Source: Bacillota bacterium
GTDB taxonomy: Bacteria > Bacillota > Clostridia > Lutisporales > Lutisporaceae
Direction: 5' to 3'
DNA: 8,889 nt
Assembly: GCA_023405875.1 (NCBI GenBank)
Contig: JAEXXN010000028.1
Coordinates: forward strand, 1-8,889
Every line of letters begins with the position of its first letter. Positions within the stretch are counted from its first letter, which is position 1. A program made the position numbers and the translations under genes. The notes under the pieces were generated by a model. It worked only from the letters and a program-made list of their open reading frames with translations, was not told where the DNA came from and searched no databases. This document shows, in pieces, positions 1-5,875 of the stretch.

Positions 1-606
1 AATATAATTGCGGACGCCAAGGAAATGTATCTCAGGATCGTTGAAGAAGCGAATTCTGAAGCCCGTTCCACGGCAAGCAAAGCAGAGGCCGATGCAGTGA
101 AGCTTTTAGCTGCTGCAAGAGAAGACGGATATAGGGCAGGCTATGAGGCGGGTCACCTTGAGAGCAGACAGGCGGCTCAGGCATTAATCGATGAAGCAGC
201 AAGCATACGGGAGTTTCTTGACAACAGAAAATGCGAATTATACAAGGAAGCCGAAGAACAGATAGTACAGCTTGTTCTGGAGGTTTCCAAAAAGGTAATA
301 GGCAACGAAATCACACAAAACAAAGAAGCAATTCTTTCCCTGGTAAATCAGGCGCTTCAGAAATGCGCCTTCAGGAAAAAGCTTGTCTTAAAAGTCTCGC
401 CTCAGGATCATGAATTCATTCTTGAGAATAAAGACCGTATATGTACCCTGGTAGAAGGCATTTCTGATATTGATATAGCTTCCGACCTGTCCCTTTCTGC
501 CGGGAGCTGCATTATTGAAACACCCTCCGGTGAGGTCAATTCCAGCATAGACGTGCAGGTCATGGAAATAGAGAAGATTTTCACTTACTTAATTGGAAAT
601 GAGTGA
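1..606 (+). CDS. fliH: Flagellar assembly protein FliH, C-terminal part (5' end outside window)
   Basis: FliH is the regulator and peripheral stator of the flagellar export ATPase; a FliH dimer binds FliI and tethers it near the export gate and C-ring. The frame is open from base 1, and codons for NIIADAKE precede the first visible Met at 25, so that Met is probably internal and the true start lies upstream. The visible 201 residues show an Ala/Glu-rich helical stretch, the glycine-spaced GYRAGYEAG segment typical of FliH (visible residues about 43-51), a Gln/Ala/Glu-rich coiled coil, and then the conserved C-terminal FliH/YscL domain (about 75-200, including LVLEVSKKVIGNEI and the acidic C-terminus). 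The TGA stop is 3 nt before fliI, which indicates translational coupling. fliG would be expected just upstream. Identity rests on the GxxxG pattern, the C-terminal domain and its position before fliI. Confidence 0.93.
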   Translation, partial: NIIADAKEMYLRIVEEANSEARSTASKAEADAVKLLAAAREDGYRAGYEAGHLESRQAAQALIDEAASIREFLDNRKCELYKEAEEQIVQLVLEVSKKVIGNEITQNKEAILSLVNQALQKCAFRKKLVLKVSPQDHEFILENKDRICTLVEGISDIDIASDLSLSAGSCIIETPSGEVNSSIDVQVMEIEKIFTYLIGNE

Positions 607-609
607 TAA

Positions 610-1926
610 ATGATGAATCAAATCAATTTCAACAAATATAAGGATGCTTTGTCGGGAAGCAATTTTATAAAGTATACAGGAAGAGTATCGCAGGTTGTTG
701 GGCTCACTATTGAATCCCATGGACCTGCTGTTAATTTGGGGGAGATTTGCAATATATATCCTCTGAAGGGTGAATTACCTATAAAGGCAGAGGTGGTAGG
801 GTTCAAGGAAAGCATTGTCTGCCTGATGCCTCTTGGAGGAATGAGCGGCATCGGACCCGGCAGCAGGATAGAAGCTACCGGTAAGAACCTTACGGTAGGG
901 GTATCGACAGATATGCTCGGCAGGATATTTGACGGCCTGGGCAATCTTATTGACGGTAACGGATGCATTAACAGCTGTGAGGTTTACCCGGTAGAAAACG
1001 ATCCTCCCAATCCTCTTACAAGAAGGAGGATAACTGATATACTGCCGGTTGGAGTCAAGTCTATAGACGGACTGCTTACAATAGGCAAAGGTCAGAGAAT
1101 AGGGATATTTGCAGGCAGCGGTGTAGGAAAAAGTACCCTGATGGGGATGATAGCAAGAAATACAAAGGCTGATGTTAATGTTATCGGACTTATAGGAGAG
1201 AGAGGCAGGGAGGTAAGGGAGTTCATAGAGAACGACCTTCAGGAGGAGGGACTTGCCCGGTCTGTGGTGATAGTAGCCACCTCCGACCAGCCGGCATTGA
1301 TAAGGCTGAAGGCAGCACAGCTGGCCACTTCGGTAGCTGAGTATTTCAGAGACCAGGGAAAGGATGTAATGCTGCTTATGGATTCCCTCACGCGTTTTGC
1401 AATGGCTCAGAGGGAGGTGGGGCTGGCCGTTGGTGAACCTCCTGTTACAAGGGGTTATACTCCCTCGGTGTTCTCAGTCATGCCAAGGCTGCTGGAACGG
1501 TCCGGAACCTCCGATGTCGGGTCGATAACAGGAATGTATACTGTGCTTGTGGATGGAGATGACATGAACGAGCCGATAACGGATACTGTCAGAAGCATAC
1601 TTGACGGTCACATCGTTCTCTCAAGGAGCCTGGCCAACAAAAATCATTATCCCGCCATTGAGGTGCTGGCCAGTGTAAGCAGGGTAATGCCCAATATTGT
1701 AGATGATGAGCATAAAAACAATTCAAATGAAATGAAGAACATACTGTCAGTATATAAGGATGCGGAGGATCTGATAAACATCGGGGCTTATGTGAAGGGC
1801 AGCAGCAGTAAAATAGACAGGGCGATAGACAAAATCGATGCAATAAACAGCTTCCTCAGGCAGACGGTTGAAGAAAAGGTGGAAATGGAAGAGATTATGG
1901 AGACTATGAAAAATATAGTGTCATAG
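610..1926 (+). CDS. fliI: Flagellum-specific export ATPase FliI
   Basis: This is the cytoplasmic F1-beta-like ATPase of the flagellar type III export apparatus; the hexamer uses ATP to unload and dissociate chaperone-substrate complexes. At 438 residues it has normal family length. An N-terminal beta-barrel (about 20-90) precedes the RecA-like core. The core has Walker A AGSGVGKST (168-176; K174, S175), the catalytic glutamate in GERGRE (E197), Walker B LLMDSLTRFAMAQRE (D258) and the FliI/SctN signature GEPPVTRGYTPSVFSVMPRL. The C-terminal helical domain spans about 380-438. All catalytic residues are present, so it should be active. The start at 610 is the first of two adjacent ATG codons, with a modest GGAA Shine-Dalgarno about 11 nt upstream inside fliH; the second ATG (613) is an equally possible start. 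The stop is 10 nt before fliJ. Confidence 0.98.
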   Translation: MMNQINFNKYKDALSGSNFIKYTGRVSQVVGLTIESHGPAVNLGEICNIYPLKGELPIKAEVVGFKESIVCLMPLGGMSGIGPGSRIEATGKNLTVGVSTDMLGRIFDGLGNLIDGNGCINSCEVYPVENDPPNPLTRRRITDILPVGVKSIDGLLTIGKGQRIGIFAGSGVGKSTLMGMIARNTKADVNVIGLIGERGREVREFIENDLQEEGLARSVVIVATSDQPALIRLKAAQLATSVAEYFRDQGKDVMLLMDSLTRFAMAQREVGLAVGEPPVTRGYTPSVFSVMPRLLERSGTSDVGSITGMYTVLVDGDDMNEPITDTVRSILDGHIVLSRSLANKNHYPAIEVLASVSRVMPNIVDDEHKNNSNEMKNILSVYKDAEDLINIGAYVKGSSSKIDRAIDKIDAINSFLRQTVEEKVEMEEIMETMKNIVS

Positions 1927-1936
1927 GGAGAAGCGT

Positions 1937-2380
1937 ATGGCTGCATATAAGTTCAAGCTGCAAAAGCTGTTGGATTATAGAACAAATATGGAGGAAGAGA
2001 AGAAAAACCAGCTGAGCTTTGCGCTGAAAAGACTGGAGGAGGAAAAGGACAAGCTTTCCGAGCTCAAATTCAAGCAAAAAGAAATGGAAAAGACCTTTAA
2101 AGAAAAAACTTCTCATGGAATAGCAGTAAATGAGCTAAAGTTATTGGCGAATTATATCGATTATTATAAAAGAGGCATAAAAGAGCAGAAAATCAGGGTA
2201 AAAATGGCTGAGGATCATCTTTCGACCTGCAGGGAGGAGCTTATTGCCGCAACCCAGGAAAAAAAGATGATAGAAAAGCTTAGGGAAATAGATTTCAAAA
2301 AGTATTTGTATGAAGAACAGAAAAAAGAAGAGAAGCTTATTGACGATCTGGTTTCCTTCAAGGGAAGCAATAATTCATAG
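1937..2380 (+). CDS. fliJ: Flagellar export protein FliJ
   Basis: FliJ is a small coiled-coil stalk protein, the counterpart of the F/V-type ATPase gamma subunit. It enters the FliI ring, contacts FlhA and helps recycle export chaperones. The 147 residues match the family length and are almost wholly helical, rich in Glu and Lys, with no membrane segment. The N-terminus YKFKLQKLLDYRTNMEEEK fits the FliJ pattern (aromatic/Leu pairs, then Leu-x-x-Arg and acidic residues). Two long helices are predicted, about 10-65 and 75-135, forming an antiparallel coiled coil. AGGGAG lies 6 nt before the ATG. The sequence itself is low in information; the call depends strongly on its position between fliI and the MotE-like gene, as in Bacillus subtilis. 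Confidence 0.9.
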   Translation: MAAYKFKLQKLLDYRTNMEEEKKNQLSFALKRLEEEKDKLSELKFKQKEMEKTFKEKTSHGIAVNELKLLANYIDYYKRGIKEQKIRVKMAEDHLSTCREELIAATQEKKMIEKLREIDFKKYLYEEQKKEEKLIDDLVSFKGSNNS

Positions 2381-2385
2381 GGGGA
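2379..2385 (+). promoter_or_regulatory. Ribosome binding site of the MotE-like gene, overlapping the fliJ stop
   Basis: AGGGGGA begins within the TAG stop of fliJ (2378-2380) and sits 6 nt before the ATG at 2392. It selects this ATG over a closer out-of-frame ATG at 2387. The overlap suggests that terminating fliJ ribosomes can reinitiate on the next gene. Confidence 0.7.
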
Positions 2386-2391
2386 TATGCC

Positions 2392-3102
2392 ATGGCACTG
2401 TTACCGGAAAAGGAAGAAAAACAGACGACCTCCCCAAAAGCTGCGCCTGAGCCGAAGGGCAAAGGGAAGGCAAAGCGGGAGAAAAACAAGGATAAGAATA
2501 GCGTAAGAAGGGGTAATACCTTTTTATTGATAATAATCATATTAATATTGGCGTCAATAATAACAATGGGAGCCATATTTATGTTCAACTTCGCCGGGCT
2601 AAGGGCTGAAACCTCAATGTGGCTTTCTGATATGCCCGTTGTGGGAAAGCTTCTGAGGCCTATTGTGGAGAACAAGGACCCGGAGCAGATTGCCAAGGAG
2701 GAAATAGCACTGGGATGGTCCAAGCTTGCTGTTTCAGAAAAGGAAATAAGCGAACGGATCAAGGAGCTTGACCAAAGGGAAATGGAGCTGAAAAACAAAG
2801 AGAGAGAGCTTTCGGACAAGGAGCTTCAGATAAATGACATGCTGGAGAAGCTCAGCAGCAAGCTGACCAGTATAGAAGAGCAGATAGGGTACCTTGAAAA
2901 GTTTGATGATAAAAAGGCGCTGCAGATAATAATGAGCATGGATGATAAAGAGACTGTCGTTCAGCTATTGCGAAATATGAAAAAGGAAAAAGCTTCTGCA
3001 ATACTCGGGCTTATGGACCCTTTGCAGGCAGCCCAGTTATTGGAGGCCTTGACAGATCAAAACCAATTGGGTGAAAACTCCGCAGCTATCTCAAATCCTT
3101 AG
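2392..3102 (+). CDS. MotE-like flagellar membrane protein (YlxF family), MgtE N-domain-like C-terminus
   Basis: This is a 236-residue protein at the position of ylxF in Bacillus subtilis, between fliJ and fliK. The N-terminus (1-41) is cytoplasmic, charged and Lys/Pro-rich. One transmembrane helix follows (about 44-68, core LLIIIILILASIITMGAIF). Then come a short extracytoplasmic stretch with Pro82 and Pro90, a long Glu/Lys coiled coil (about 97-170), and a helical domain (about 172-222) with the repeating pattern of MgtE N-terminal and FliG-type domains (ALQIIMSMDDKETVVQLL, AILGLMDPLQAAQLLEAL). By the positive-inside rule the C-terminal part should lie outside the membrane. In rhizobia MotE is a periplasmic chaperone for the motility protein MotC. 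The function in Firmicutes is not established, so a stator- or basal-body-related role is inferred. The name is given by family resemblance only. Confidence 0.8.
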   Translation: MALLPEKEEKQTTSPKAAPEPKGKGKAKREKNKDKNSVRRGNTFLLIIIILILASIITMGAIFMFNFAGLRAETSMWLSDMPVVGKLLRPIVENKDPEQIAKEEIALGWSKLAVSEKEISERIKELDQREMELKNKERELSDKELQINDMLEKLSSKLTSIEEQIGYLEKFDDKKALQIIMSMDDKETVVQLLRNMKKEKASAILGLMDPLQAAQLLEALTDQNQLGENSAAISNP

Positions 3103-3104
3103 GA

Positions 3105-3136
3105 TTACAAAGCGGGAAACCGTTTTTGTATATAAT
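3105..3136 (+). promoter_or_regulatory. Weak candidate sigma-A promoter ahead of fliK
   Basis: The 59-nt gap before fliK holds a perfect TATAAT (3131-3136). The only -35-like hexamer is TTACAA (3105-3110), a poor match with a 20-nt spacer. A start near 3143 would leave the fliK Shine-Dalgarno (from 3148) intact. A perfect -10 with no good -35 is common by chance in AT-rich gaps, so this is only a candidate for internal expression of the hook genes. Confidence 0.2.
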
Positions 3137-3147
3137 TATGACAGCAT

Positions 3148-3157
3148 AAGGAGGTGA
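3148..3157 (+). promoter_or_regulatory. Strong ribosome binding site of fliK, fixes a GTG start
   Basis: AAGGAGGTGA matches the 16S anti-Shine-Dalgarno over ten bases. The AGGAGG core ends 7 nt before the GTG at 3162. The in-frame ATG at 3174 would be 19 nt from the core, too far, so GTG is the preferred start. Confidence 0.8.
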
Positions 3158-3161
3158 AAAA

Positions 3162-4715
3162 GTGGTAAATGGTATGGAACTATTTGCATCGGTTAAAATA
3201 AGCAAAACCGACAGCAGCCTTCACAAATCGGATTTCAGCAGCAGACCGGCAGATACGGCCCGAGATTTTCATAGCACCTTGAGAGATGCAGCCAGGAATA
3301 TTAACCGGGACGACGATTCGGGGATAAAAAAGGAATTGGCCGGAAGAGCCGAGGCTAAGCTGAAAAAACCGGACAAACAGCAGCCGGCGGCAGAAGAAAT
3401 AACTGCAGCAGGGAAAGAACCGGAGGAAAGCGGGACTGAGAAGGTAACAGACAGGCTTGATGAAATACTTATGACGCTGCAGCAGCTGGTCAATATGCAG
3501 CAAAATGGAGAACTGACCCCGGAAAACCGGATTTCCCTTCCTGAAGGAATGGAAGCAGCCTTGCAGGAGCTGACTGAGCTTCAGAACAAGCTGGCAATGC
3601 TTTCAGAAGCAAAGCTTCAGACAGAAATACCCGGACTGCAGCAAGGATTAGGAGAGCTAAAGACACTCCTGGAAGGAATCATGAATGAGCTTAAGGCTGG
3701 GGATGATTCTACAGAAAAGGGTATCAGTCCGGAGCTGATGCAAAAGCTTGAGGCTGTTATGGAAGAAACGGTGCAAAAGCTGGAAGCTCAGAGAAATACT
3801 TCAGCAGAAAACATTAACAATCCGGCAGCTTCGGCAAAACCTGAAAATACGGCTGAAACAGCAACAGCAGGAGCCAATGGGCCGGATAAGCCGGTGGAAG
3901 CAGATACCAGGATAAAGGCTGAAGACGGGAAGGTTGAAGCCAAGACTGAAGCTGAAGTGGTAGACAGCAAGCCCCTCAACAAAGCAGCCGCAGCCGGGAA
4001 GGAAGCCTCTGAAAGCGATATTGACCAGGAGGAAAAAGCCGCTCTTGAAGGTAAAACAGAAAAAGTAACAGTTGAAAGCAAGGAAGGCAGGAATCAGAAT
4101 ACTGAGTCAGGAGCCGGAAAGGAAGCCGCCGGAGAAGGAAACGCTGCCGCAGCCAAAATGAACAAGCCGTCAAATCAGGATATGACTGGTATGATCCAGG
4201 GACAGCCGGTGGCAGAAGAAAGCTCAGAAGCAATTACAAATCAGGTGGAAGCTCCAAGAGCGCAGACTGTGAGCAGAGCGGAGATAATCAATCAGATTGT
4301 AAAGAAAGCAGAGATTATTCATACAGATGCACTGTCAGAAATGAGGCTGCAGCTGGAACCGGAGAATCTCGGAAAGCTTACCCTGAGGATCGCAGTGGAA
4401 AGAGGGCTTATAACAGCAAAGTTCACGGCAGAAAGCTATGAAGTAAAGCAGGTTATAGAATCCAGCTTCAATGAGCTTAAGGACATGCTTCAGGAAAAGG
4501 GACTGGAGGTTCAGAATTTCAGTGTTTCCGTCGGCCAGAATAACAAAGAGTACAATAACGGCAATGCATTCCAGCAGTGGAAGGAAACCGTAAGGCTTAC
4601 GGGTGCCGGCAGGAACAAAGGCAGCTATGAAGGCTATATAGGCAATGAGATAGCTGATAGAAAAGCAATAAACCCTTATATCGTACACAATGGAGAATTT
4701 GATCATACTGCATAA
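3162..4715 (+). CDS. fliK: Flagellar hook-length control protein FliK
   Basis: FliK is the secreted molecular ruler that samples hook length and then switches the export gate from rod/hook to filament substrates. The 517-residue product starts with GTG, set by a strong Shine-Dalgarno. Residues 1-50 may carry the secretion signal. Residues about 50-380 are a low-complexity, hydrophilic region rich in Glu, Ala, Lys and Thr with no cysteine; short coiled-coil stretches (about 95-210) are followed by a probably disordered linker (about 210-370). The conserved C-terminal flg_hook domain covers about 386-462, with MRLQLEPENLGKLTLRIAVE starting at M394. This has the LxPExLGxLxVxI signature, and M394 follows D389-A-L-S-E. 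A poorly conserved tail ends at HTA. The stop overlaps the flgD Shine-Dalgarno. The C-terminal domain and position before flgD make the call firm; the linker is too variable to assign by homology. Confidence 0.93.
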   Translation: MVNGMELFASVKISKTDSSLHKSDFSSRPADTARDFHSTLRDAARNINRDDDSGIKKELAGRAEAKLKKPDKQQPAAEEITAAGKEPEESGTEKVTDRLDEILMTLQQLVNMQQNGELTPENRISLPEGMEAALQELTELQNKLAMLSEAKLQTEIPGLQQGLGELKTLLEGIMNELKAGDDSTEKGISPELMQKLEAVMEETVQKLEAQRNTSAENINNPAASAKPENTAETATAGANGPDKPVEADTRIKAEDGKVEAKTEAEVVDSKPLNKAAAAGKEASESDIDQEEKAALEGKTEKVTVESKEGRNQNTESGAGKEAAGEGNAAAAKMNKPSNQDMTGMIQGQPVAEESSEAITNQVEAPRAQTVSRAEIINQIVKKAEIIHTDALSEMRLQLEPENLGKLTLRIAVERGLITAKFTAESYEVKQVIESSFNELKDMLQEKGLEVQNFSVSVGQNNKEYNNGNAFQQWKETVRLTGAGRNKGSYEGYIGNEIADRKAINPYIVHNGEFDHTA

Positions 4716-4723
4716 GGAGGTGA
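4714..4723 (+). promoter_or_regulatory. Strong ribosome binding site of flgD, overlapping the fliK stop
   Basis: AAGGAGGTGA begins inside the TAA stop of fliK (4713-4715), and its AGGAGG core ends 7 nt before the flgD ATG at 4728. It is identical to the fliK site. The arrangement fits coupled, high-level translation of the hook cap. Confidence 0.8.
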
Positions 4724-4727
4724 GTAA

Positions 4728-5384
4728 ATGTCAATTTACGGAATCAACGGACAATACACTAAATACGATCCAGATCCGGTAAAGGAATATAACAGCAACC
4801 TTGACAAGGATGCATTCCTCAAGCTTCTGGTAGCTCAGATGAAATACCAGGACCCGCTGGAACCCAACAAGGATAACCAGTTTATCGGCCAGATGGCGCA
4901 GTTCAGTGCCCTGGAGCAGTCACAGAATTCGAACCAGTCAATCAGGATAAACTCAGCCAACAATCTGGTCAACAAGCTTGTAAAAGCAGTATACAGGTCG
5001 GAGGATTCCACACAGAGCAAAGAAATCATAGGCCTGGTAGATAAGGTTGTTGTTAAAAAGGACGATATTTATCTGACGGTTGATGTGGCCGGTTTGAAAT
5101 ACGATGTAAAGCTTGGGGACATAAAGGAAGTCACAGAGCTGGAAAACTCCGTAGAACAGATGTATCTTATGAATCAGTCCATGAGAAGCACTACAGCCTT
5201 TAACCTTATTGGAAAGACTATAAAGGGAGTATACATCGAAACCGAAACGGTTGACGGAGTAAAGAGGGAAAAGGAAGTTGACATCGAGGGCGTTGTGGAG
5301 AAGGTAAGGAAGGATGGCGTAGCCATATATCTGACGGTCAATGGCAAGGATGTATACCTGGAGGATGTAACAGAGGTAAAATAG
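4728..5384 (+). CDS. flgD: Flagellar hook assembly (capping) protein FlgD with duplicated C-terminal module
   Basis: FlgD sits as a cap at the tip of the growing hook and promotes polymerisation of FlgE, then leaves. The 218-residue protein has the conserved FlgD N-terminal domain at about 23-66: LDKDAFLKLLVAQMKYQDPL, then EPNKDNQFIGQMAQFSALEQ. Residues 62-138 and 142-218 resemble each other: both run from [LV]EQ, through NQS[IM]R and a NL[VI]xK..KxVY stretch, to a beta-rich part containing IYLTV. Each looks like one copy of the Tudor-like FlgD C-terminal module (LIGK...VNGK..L.D). No Fn3/Ig-like insertion is evident. There are no cysteines and no signal peptide, as expected for a type III export substrate. 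The gene follows fliK directly and is 20 nt before the next gene. The B. subtilis protein is, from memory, much shorter. Confidence 0.96.
   Translation: MSIYGINGQYTKYDPDPVKEYNSNLDKDAFLKLLVAQMKYQDPLEPNKDNQFIGQMAQFSALEQSQNSNQSIRINSANNLVNKLVKAVYRSEDSTQSKEIIGLVDKVVVKKDDIYLTVDVAGLKYDVKLGDIKEVTELENSVEQMYLMNQSMRSTTAFNLIGKTIKGVYIETETVDGVKREKEVDIEGVVEKVRKDGVAIYLTVNGKDVYLEDVTEVK
4911..5141 (+). repeat. FlgD internal repeat, copy 1 (residues 62-138)
   Basis: Coding repeat seen at protein level. Its first 28 residues (62-89) align without gaps to 142-169, with 13 identities by my count (E, Q, N, Q, S, R, A, N, L, K, K, V, Y). The following beta-rich half shares G-[LV]-V-[DE]-K-V and IYLTV with copy 2, with small gaps. 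Confidence 0.75.
5151..5381 (+). repeat. FlgD internal repeat, copy 2 (residues 142-218)
   Basis: Second copy, offset by 80 residues from the first and ending at the protein C-terminus (YLEDVTEVK). It is closer to the usual FlgD pattern (NLIGKTIKG, VNGKDVYLEDV) than copy 1 (NLVNKLVKA), so copy 1 may be the diverged duplicate. I saw no long nucleotide identity between the copies, which suggests the duplication is old. Confidence 0.75.
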
Positions 5385-5404
5385 ACCTTCAAAGAGGTGA
5401 AGAA

Positions 5405-5794
5405 ATGAGCGTCATATACAATAACAAACCGATAATGCCCATCGGCAGGGTAATACCGAATACAAAGCCGGCAGAAAATAAAAATATCAGCCAGGGTACA
5501 AGCTTCGATGCATTATTCAGGGAAGAGCTGCTGAAGCAGACCGACGTCAAGTTTTCCAAGCATGCCATGGAAAGGCTGGAGCTGAGAAATATAAAGCTTT
5601 CCAGGGAAGATATGGGTAAAATAGGCGATGCGGTTAACAAGGCTGCGGAGAAAGGCATAAAAGAAACACTTATAATAATGGGGGACTCAGCCTTTATTGC
5701 AAATGTGAAGAGCAAGACGATAATCACTGCTGCAGCGGGAGAGAACCTTAAGGACAATGTATTCACAAATATAGACGGTGCAGTGATAATATAG
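5405..5794 (+). CDS. Conserved flagellar operon protein of unknown function (TIGR02530 type)
   Basis: This is a 129-residue soluble protein that I recognise as the small 'flagellar operon protein' placed between flgD and flgE in many Firmicutes and some other bacteria. Its function is unknown. Residues 1-30 are Pro/Asn-rich and probably disordered. The conserved core contains SFDALFREELLKQ (33-45), VKFSKHAMERLELRNIKLS (48-66), a helix DMGKIGDAVNKAAEKGIKE (69-87), beta strands LIIMGDSAFIANVKSKTIIT (89-108) and the family-like ending DNVFTNIDGAVII (117-129). It has no membrane segment, signal peptide or cysteine. AAGAGGTGA lies just before the ATG. Its setting among rod/hook substrates suggests a hook-assembly role, such as a chaperone, a minor cap component or an export regulator, but this is inference. 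Confidence 0.85.
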   Translation: MSVIYNNKPIMPIGRVIPNTKPAENKNISQGTSFDALFREELLKQTDVKFSKHAMERLELRNIKLSREDMGKIGDAVNKAAEKGIKETLIIMGDSAFIANVKSKTIITAAAGENLKDNVFTNIDGAVII

Positions 5795-5860
5795 GCCGGA
5801 CCTTTTTAAGGGGGCTTATCCTTTCGGAATGACAGAAGAAAGGTGCACTATTAAACTTAT

Positions 5861-5867
5861 AGGAGGT
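5861..5867 (+). promoter_or_regulatory. Ribosome binding site of flgE
   Basis: AGGAGGT lies 8 nt before the ATG at 5876, the first of two tandem ATG codons. The 81-nt gap ahead of flgE (5795-5875) otherwise shows no convincing terminator or promoter. Confidence 0.75.
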
Positions 5868-5875
5868 CACTAATT

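Noticed and set aside
618..968. Antisense open frame of 116 codons opposite fliI
   Set aside because: It is opposite a highly conserved ATPase gene and shows no family features or ribosome site.
2387..2389. ATG at 2387 as the start of the MotE-like gene
   Set aside because: It is out of frame with the long coding region and would sit only about 1 nt after the AGGGGGA ribosome site; ATG at 2392 has correct frame and spacing.
2358..2819. Antisense open frame of 153 codons opposite the MotE-like gene
   Set aside because: It is the complement of a Lys/Glu coiled-coil gene, giving a Ser/Leu/Ile/Phe-rich product with no recognisable motif; the + strand gene has the good ribosome site and fits the operon.
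5389..5766. Antisense open frame of 125 codons with hydrophobic stretches opposite the TIGR02530-type gene
   Set aside because: It lies fully opposite a well-supported conserved gene, has no clear Shine-Dalgarno, and its Ser/Leu/Phe-rich composition is what the complement of Lys/Glu/Ile-rich coding DNA gives.
5795..5827. Possible terminator hairpin in the gap before flgE (CCTTTTTAAGG and AAGG...CCTT pairings)
   Set aside because: Stems are only 4 bp and compete with each other, with no T-run following.
5829..5857. ATGACA and TAAACT with a 17-nt spacer, resembling a sigma-A promoter before flgE
   Set aside because: Transcription would start about 5864, inside the flgE Shine-Dalgarno (5861-5867), so the message could not be translated well; it is probably chance.
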